From NCBI GenBank assembly GCA_036495715.1, contig DASXML010000065.1:1-64000 (forward strand): a DNA stretch of 64,000 bases. The letters are read 5' to 3'. Below the pieces are notes generated by a model that made no database searches, was not told the origin of the DNA, and saw only the letters and a program-made list of their open reading frames with translations. Shown here in pieces: positions 59,753 to 64,000 of this stretch. Both the position numbers and the translations under genes were made by a program. Every line of letters starts with the position of its first letter. Within the stretch, counting starts at the first letter, position 1. Origin of the DNA: Scandinavium sp036495715 (GTDB lineage: Bacteria > Pseudomonadota > Gammaproteobacteria > Enterobacterales > Enterobacteriaceae).

Positions 59753-60695
59753 TGTAACAGAAGCAGGCCTGCCAAAGGCCCTATTTTTGATGGGCCCTAC
59801 GGCCTCCGGTAAAACCGCGTTAGCCATTGAGTTGCGTAAAGTTTTGCCCGTAGAGTTGATTAGCGTGGATTCTGCCCTCATTTATCGAGGGATGGATATC
59901 GGAACCGCAAAACCGGATGCGGCGGAGCTTGCCGCTGCACCGCATCGGTTGCTGGATATTCTCGATCCGGCCCTGTCGTATTCTGCAGCGGATTTCCGCC
60001 GCGATGCGTTGGCCGAGATGGCAGAGATTACCGCAGCAGGGCGAATCCCGCTGTTGGTGGGTGGTACCATGTTGTATTTCAAGGCGTTGTTGGAAGGGTT
60101 GTCGCCGTTACCGTCGGCAGATCCGGCCATCAGAGCCAAAATTGAGCAACAGGCAGCAGAGCAGGGATGGAATGCACTGCATCAGCAACTTCAGGAGATC
60201 GATCCGGTTGCGGGCGCGCGTATTCATCCAAATGATCCGCAAAGACTTTCCCGGGCACTGGAAGTTTTTTTCATTTCGGGTAAAACTTTAACGGAACTGA
60301 CGCAAACGTCAGGAGAAGCTCTGCCGTATAAGGTGCATCAGTTCGCCATCGCCCCGGCGAGCCGTGAACTGCTCCATCAACGAATTGAGCAGCGTTTTCA
60401 TCAGATGTTGGCTTCAGGTTTTGAAGCAGAAGTACGGGCGCTTTTTGCCCGTGGTGATTTGCATACGGATATGCCTTCCGTTCGTTGTGTGGGATACCGC
60501 CAGATGTGGTCATACCTTGAAGGCGAAATCTCATATGATGAAATGGTTTATAGAGGTATTTGCGCCACGAGACAGTTGGCCAAGCGCCAGGTAACCTGGT
60601 TACGCGGTTGGGATGGCGTTCACTGGTTAGACAGTGAACAACCTGAACAGGCGCTCAACGATATGTTAAAGGTTGTTGGTGCGGGTCTGGGCTGA
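59745..60695 (+). CDS. miaA: tRNA dimethylallyltransferase MiaA
   Basis: A 316-residue enzyme that adds a dimethylallyl group to A37 of tRNAs reading UNN codons. It has the P-loop GPTASGKTALAIEL, the catalytic Asp in SVDSALIYRGMDIGTAKP, and VGGTMLYFKALLEGL. The ATG at 59745 gives the family start (MSDVTEAGLPKALFLMG) and lies inside mutL. It is followed by hfq, as in E. coli. Confidence 0.97.
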   Translation: MSDVTEAGLPKALFLMGPTASGKTALAIELRKVLPVELISVDSALIYRGMDIGTAKPDAAELAAAPHRLLDILDPALSYSAADFRRDALAEMAEITAAGRIPLLVGGTMLYFKALLEGLSPLPSADPAIRAKIEQQAAEQGWNALHQQLQEIDPVAGARIHPNDPQRLSRALEVFFISGKTLTELTQTSGEALPYKVHQFAIAPASRELLHQRIEQRFHQMLASGFEAEVRALFARGDLHTDMPSVRCVGYRQMWSYLEGEISYDEMVYRGICATRQLAKRQVTWLRGWDGVHWLDSEQPEQALNDMLKVVGAGLG

Positions 60696-60818
60696 ACGTG
60701 TAAAATTAAGACGTATCGTGCGCAATTTTTCAGAGCCGTAAGGTTCTAAGTACAAGCCCGAAGTTTGTGGGTAACACCCTGAAAACCGTGGGTATAACAA
60801 GCATATAAGGAAAAGATA

Positions 60819-61130
60819 ATGGCTAAGGGGCAATCTTTACAAGATCCGTTTCTGAACGCACTGCGTCGGGAACGTGTTCCAGTTTCTATTTATTTGGTGA
60901 ATGGTATCAAGCTGCAAGGTCAAATTGAGTCTTTCGATCAGTTCGTGATCCTGTTGAAAAACACGGTCAGCCAGATGGTCTATAAGCACGCAATTTCTAC
61001 AGTAGTTCCGTCTCGTCCGGTCTCTCATCATAGCAATAACGCCGGCGGCACTACTACGGGTAGCAACTACCATCATGGTAGCAACGCGCAGTCTTCATCT
61101 GCGCCGCAAGACAGCGAAGAAACCGAATAA
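60819..61130 (+). CDS. hfq: RNA chaperone Hfq
   Basis: A 103-residue protein that forms a hexameric ring and pairs small RNAs with mRNAs. The Sm1 (ESFDQFVILLKN) and Sm2 (YKHAISTVVPSR) motifs and the proximal-face QSLQDPFLN are complete; the C-terminal tail from residue 66 is disordered and rich in His, Ser, Asn and Gly. AAGGAAAAG precedes the ATG. Confidence 0.98.
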   Translation: MAKGQSLQDPFLNALRRERVPVSIYLVNGIKLQGQIESFDQFVILLKNTVSQMVYKHAISTVVPSRPVSHHSNNAGGTTTGSNYHHGSNAQSSSAPQDSEETE

Positions 61131-61204
61131 GGTTGCTGGCTGTTTTTCCACGTCGGGGAGCCAGACAGTTCGGTTCCCCGCTGGTATTTTAGGAGATATA
61201 ACGC

Positions 61205-62485
61205 TTGTTTGACCGTTATGACGCCGGTGAGCAGGCGGTGCTGGTACACATCTATTTTACGCAAGACAAAGATATGGAAGATCTTCAGGAGTTCGAATCC
61301 CTGGTCTCTTCCGCCGGTGTCGAAGCATTGCAGGTGATTACCGGTAGCCGTAAAGCGCCGCACCCAAAGTATTTTGTTGGTGAAGGTAAGGCTGTCGAAA
61401 TTGCGGAAGCCGTGAAAGCAACGGGTGCGTCCGTTGTCTTATTCGACCATGCATTAAGTCCGGCCCAGGAGCGAAACCTGGAGCGTTTGTGCGAGTGCAG
61501 GGTTATCGACAGGACCGGTCTTATTCTCGATATTTTTGCTCAACGTGCTCGTACCCATGAAGGGAAATTGCAGGTTGAGCTGGCGCAGTTGCGCCATCTG
61601 GCTACGCGTCTTGTACGCGGCTGGACCCACCTTGAACGACAGAAAGGCGGAATTGGTTTGCGCGGCCCGGGTGAAACCCAGCTCGAAACTGACCGTCGTT
61701 TATTGCGTAACCGCATCATGCTCATTCTCTCTCGTCTGGCGAGAGTGGAGAAGCAGCGCGAACAGGGACGCCGTTCACGAAAGAAAGCTGATATTCCGAC
61801 TGTGTCGCTGGTGGGTTACACCAACGCAGGGAAATCGACGCTGTTCAATCAGATTACCGAGGCGCAGGTTTACGCCGCAGACCAACTGTTTGCGACGCTT
61901 GACCCGACCCTGCGCCGGATTAATGTCGCCGATGTGGGCGAAACCGTTTTGGCCGATACCGTCGGTTTTATTCGCCATTTGCCACATGACTTAGTGGCGG
62001 CGTTTAAAGCGACGTTGCAAGAGACGCGTCAGGCGACGCTGCTGCTGCATGTGGTGGACGCGGCGGATGTCCGCTTGCAGGAAAATATTGATGCGGTGAA
62101 TGTTGTACTCGATGAAATCGAGGCTGACGACATCCCGTCACTGATGGTGATGAACAAGATCGATATGCTGGACGATTTTGAACCGCGTATCGACAGGGAC
62201 GATGAAAACAAACCAATTCGGGTCTGGCTTTCTGCGCAGACCGGGGTTGGCGTACCACTGCTTTTCCAGGCTTTAACGGAACGGCTTTCTGGTGAGGTGG
62301 CACAGCACACGCTGCGTTTACCGCCGCAGGAAGGGCGTTTGCGAAGCCGGTTTTATCAGCTTCAGGCGATAGAAAAAGAGTGGATGGAGGAGGACGGCAG
62401 CATCGGTCTGGAAATACGTATGCCGATCGTGGACTGGCGTCGCCTCTGTAAGCAAGAACCTGCGCTGTCAGACTTCGTTGTCTGA
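61205..62485 (+). CDS. hflX: Ribosome-associated GTPase HflX
   Basis: A 426-residue GTPase that splits stalled ribosomes after heat stress. The N-terminal HflX domain includes GEGKAVEIAEAV and RGPGETQLETDRR; the G domain has GYTNAGKSTLFN (G1), DTVGFIRHLP (G3) and NKIDMLDD (G4). The start is TTG at 61205 (FDRYDAGEQAVLVHIYFTQD), with AGGAGAT seven to eight bases before it, as in E. coli. Confidence 0.96.
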   Translation: MFDRYDAGEQAVLVHIYFTQDKDMEDLQEFESLVSSAGVEALQVITGSRKAPHPKYFVGEGKAVEIAEAVKATGASVVLFDHALSPAQERNLERLCECRVIDRTGLILDIFAQRARTHEGKLQVELAQLRHLATRLVRGWTHLERQKGGIGLRGPGETQLETDRRLLRNRIMLILSRLARVEKQREQGRRSRKKADIPTVSLVGYTNAGKSTLFNQITEAQVYAADQLFATLDPTLRRINVADVGETVLADTVGFIRHLPHDLVAAFKATLQETRQATLLLHVVDAADVRLQENIDAVNVVLDEIEADDIPSLMVMNKIDMLDDFEPRIDRDDENKPIRVWLSAQTGVGVPLLFQALTERLSGEVAQHTLRLPPQEGRLRSRFYQLQAIEKEWMEEDGSIGLEIRMPIVDWRRLCKQEPALSDFVV

Positions 62486-62534
62486 CAGACAGTTGGCCTG
62501 AAGATTATTCGCCTTTACACCCGGCAATATAGCC

Positions 62535-62660
62535 ATATACCTGGGTAATTCGAGTTGTAGGAAGGCGGCAAGGGAATGAATCCCAGGAGCTCACTAACGT
62601 AAGTGACTGGGATGAGAGAGTGCAGCCAACGCACCTACGGCTCGAAGTAATCAGGTATAC
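62535..62660. repeat. ERIC element (enterobacterial repetitive intergenic consensus)
   Basis: A 126-base imperfect palindrome between hflX and hflK. Its centre, AATCCCAGGAGCTCACTAACG followed by TAAGTGACTGGGATGAG without the first base, matches the ERIC core used for ERIC typing. The ends ATATACCTG and CAGGTATA are inverted. It is transcribed into the hflX-hflK mRNA and could change its stability. Confidence 0.9.
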
Positions 62661-62687
62661 ACCGCATAACAAATATGGAGCATATAC

Positions 62688-63965
62688 ATGGCGTGGAATC
62701 AGCCCGGTAATAACGGACAAGACCGCGACCCGTGGGGAAGCAGCAATAATCAAGGCGGCAACTCTGGGGGAAATGGAAACAAAGGTGGTCGCGATCAGGG
62801 GCCTCCCGATCTGGATGATATCTTCCGCAAACTGAGTAAAAAGCTCGGTGGCCTGGGTGGCGGTAAAGGTGGTTCAGGCGGTGGCAACAGTTCTTCTCAA
62901 GGACCTCGTGCGCCAATGGGCGGACGCATCGTCGGCATCGCTGCCGCAGCGGTCGTTATCATTTGGGCGGCGAGCGGGTTCTATACCATTAAGGAAGCGG
63001 AACGCGGTGTTGTGACGCGCTTTGGTAAATTCAGCCATTTGGTTGAACCTGGCCTTAACTGGAAGCCAACGTTCGTTGATGAAGTTACGCCGGTGAACGT
63101 GGAAGCGGTTCGCGAACTTGCGGCTTCCGGCGTGATGTTGACGTCTGATGAAAACGTCGTGCGCGTTGAAATGAACGTGCAGTACCGCATCACCGATCCG
63201 CAGAAATACCTGTTCAGCGTCACCAGCCCGGATGACAGCCTGCGTCAGGCCACCGACAGCGCCCTGCGTGGTGTTATCGGCAAGTACTCTATGGATCGCA
63301 TTCTGACCGAAGGTCGTACCGTTATTCGTAGCGATACCCAGCGTGAGCTGGAAGAGACCATCAAGCCGTACAACATGGGTATCACTCTGCTGGACGTCAA
63401 CTTCCAGACGGCTCGTCCGCCGGAAGAAGTGAAGGCCGCGTTTGATGATGCCATTGCCGCACGTGAAAACGAGCAGCAGTACATTCGTGAAGCGGAAGCG
63501 TACACCAACGAAGTTCAGCCACGTGCGAATGGTCAGGCGCAGCGTATTCTCGAAGAAGCGCGTGCATACAAAACCCAGACTGTCCTTGAAGCACAGGGTG
63601 AAGTGGCGCGTTTCGCCAAGCTTCTGCCTGAATATAAGGCGGCTCCGGAAATTACCCGTGAGCGTCTGTATATCGAGACGATGGAGAAAGTGCTGAGCCA
63701 TACCCGTAAAGTGCTGGTCAACGATAAAGGGGGCAACCTGATGGTTCTGCCGCTCGACCAGATGCTGAAAGGTGGCAGTGCCGCGCCTGCAAAAAAGAGT
63801 GACAGCAGTGGCGCCGATAGCCTGTTGCGCCTGCCTCCTGCGTCCAGCTCAAGCAGCAGCGCCGGTAGCAATAGCAGCAGCGCACCGTCTTCAACCGATG
63901 ACAATATCATGGACCAACGCCGTGCTAACGCGCAGCGTAACGACTACCAGCGTCAGGGGGAATAA
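62688..63965 (+). CDS. hflK: FtsH protease modulator HflK
   Basis: A 425-residue inner-membrane protein. It has a Gly/Asn-rich cytoplasmic start (residues 1-80), one membrane helix (about 85-102, VGIAAAAVVIIWAASGFYTI), a large periplasmic SPFH/band-7 domain (about 100-340, with a coiled coil rich in Ala/Glu/Arg), and a Ser/Ala-rich tail. With HflC it forms a cage around FtsH and limits its proteolysis. The first ATG at 62688 follows ATGGAGCAT. Confidence 0.96.
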   Translation: MAWNQPGNNGQDRDPWGSSNNQGGNSGGNGNKGGRDQGPPDLDDIFRKLSKKLGGLGGGKGGSGGGNSSSQGPRAPMGGRIVGIAAAAVVIIWAASGFYTIKEAERGVVTRFGKFSHLVEPGLNWKPTFVDEVTPVNVEAVRELAASGVMLTSDENVVRVEMNVQYRITDPQKYLFSVTSPDDSLRQATDSALRGVIGKYSMDRILTEGRTVIRSDTQRELEETIKPYNMGITLLDVNFQTARPPEEVKAAFDDAIAARENEQQYIREAEAYTNEVQPRANGQAQRILEEARAYKTQTVLEAQGEVARFAKLLPEYKAAPEITRERLYIETMEKVLSHTRKVLVNDKGGNLMVLPLDQMLKGGSAAPAKKSDSSGADSLLRLPPASSSSSSAGSNSSSAPSSTDDNIMDQRRANAQRNDYQRQGE

Positions 63966-63967
63966 CG

Positions 63968-64000
63968 ATGCGTAAGTCAGTAATTGCGATAATTATCATC
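63968..64000 (+). CDS. hflC: FtsH protease modulator HflC (start only, cut by window end)
   Basis: Eleven codons (MRKSVIAIIII) starting two bases after the hflK stop codon, with GGGGGAATAACG upstream. The peptide matches the start of HflC, which is a type II membrane protein of the same SPFH family and partner of HflK. Confidence 0.9.
   Translation, partial: MRKSVIAIIII

Overview
The right 36 kb of this window (about 27.5-64 kb) is the conserved enterobacterial block yjdC-dsbD-cutA-dcuA-aspA-fxsA-groSL-yjeIJ-epmB-efp-ecnAB-ecnR-gdx-blc-frdDCBA-epmA-mscM-psd-rsgA-orn-glyVXY-queG-nnrD-tsaE-amiB-mutL-miaA-hfq-hflX-hflK-(hflC), in the order known from Escherichia coli. The presence of ecnR, the absence of ampC between blc and frdD, an ERIC repeat between hflX and hflK, and the protein sequences point to an Enterobacteriaceae chromosome near Enterobacter, Leclercia, Lelliottia or Kluyvera. 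The species cannot be fixed from the sequence alone.

The left 27.3 kb is an accessory island whose right edge is the 3' end of a tRNA-Phe gene, with a tyrosine integrase next to it reading toward the tRNA. The part nearest the tRNA (about 16.4-27.3 kb) looks like the remains of an integrative conjugative or mobilisable element. It holds a MobH/TraI_2-type relaxase homologue with altered metal-site residues, an ArdC-type antirestriction protein, a DUF1281 protein, an N6-methylase-like protein without NPPY, a second tyrosine-recombinase-like protein and several unknown genes. Many of these genes have strong hairpins just before their start codons, and two loci carry a tandem, covarying pseudoknot-like RNA motif.

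The middle of the island (about 9-16.3 kb) is a pile of insertion sequences: IS3-family remnants, an IS3-family element split by an IS110-family element, an IS66 remnant and an ISAs1 transposase with an internal stop. A divergent pair of AT-rich genes, one of them a winged-helix regulator, lies among them.

The left part (1-9 kb) holds an IS110-family element, fragments of plasmid-like genes, an IS5/IS903-type remnant, a secreted NlpC/P60 peptidase and a PerC-like regulator. The most interesting unit is at about 3.76-8.89 kb: a 5.1 kb segment bounded by long inverted repeats and carrying an ISNCY-family transposase. Besides the transposase it carries a stand-alone copy of the transposase-type helix-turn-helix region, a ThsB-like TIR protein, and divergently from it a two-gene operon of a double-TIR protein and a SLOG-domain protein whose start and stop codons overlap. 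A perfect 12-copy heptanucleotide repeat and a large inverted repeat sit at the end of the TIR gene. I read this as a transposon carrying a candidate TIR/SLOG nucleotide-signalling defence system related to, but not the same as, Thoeris.

In the core, genes for one process sit together: EF-P (efp) with its two modification enzymes (epmA, epmB), and amiB, whose product has a nine-proline tract expected to need EF-P; the fumarate respiration set aspA-dcuA and frdABCD; and the mutL-miaA-hfq-hflXK superoperon.
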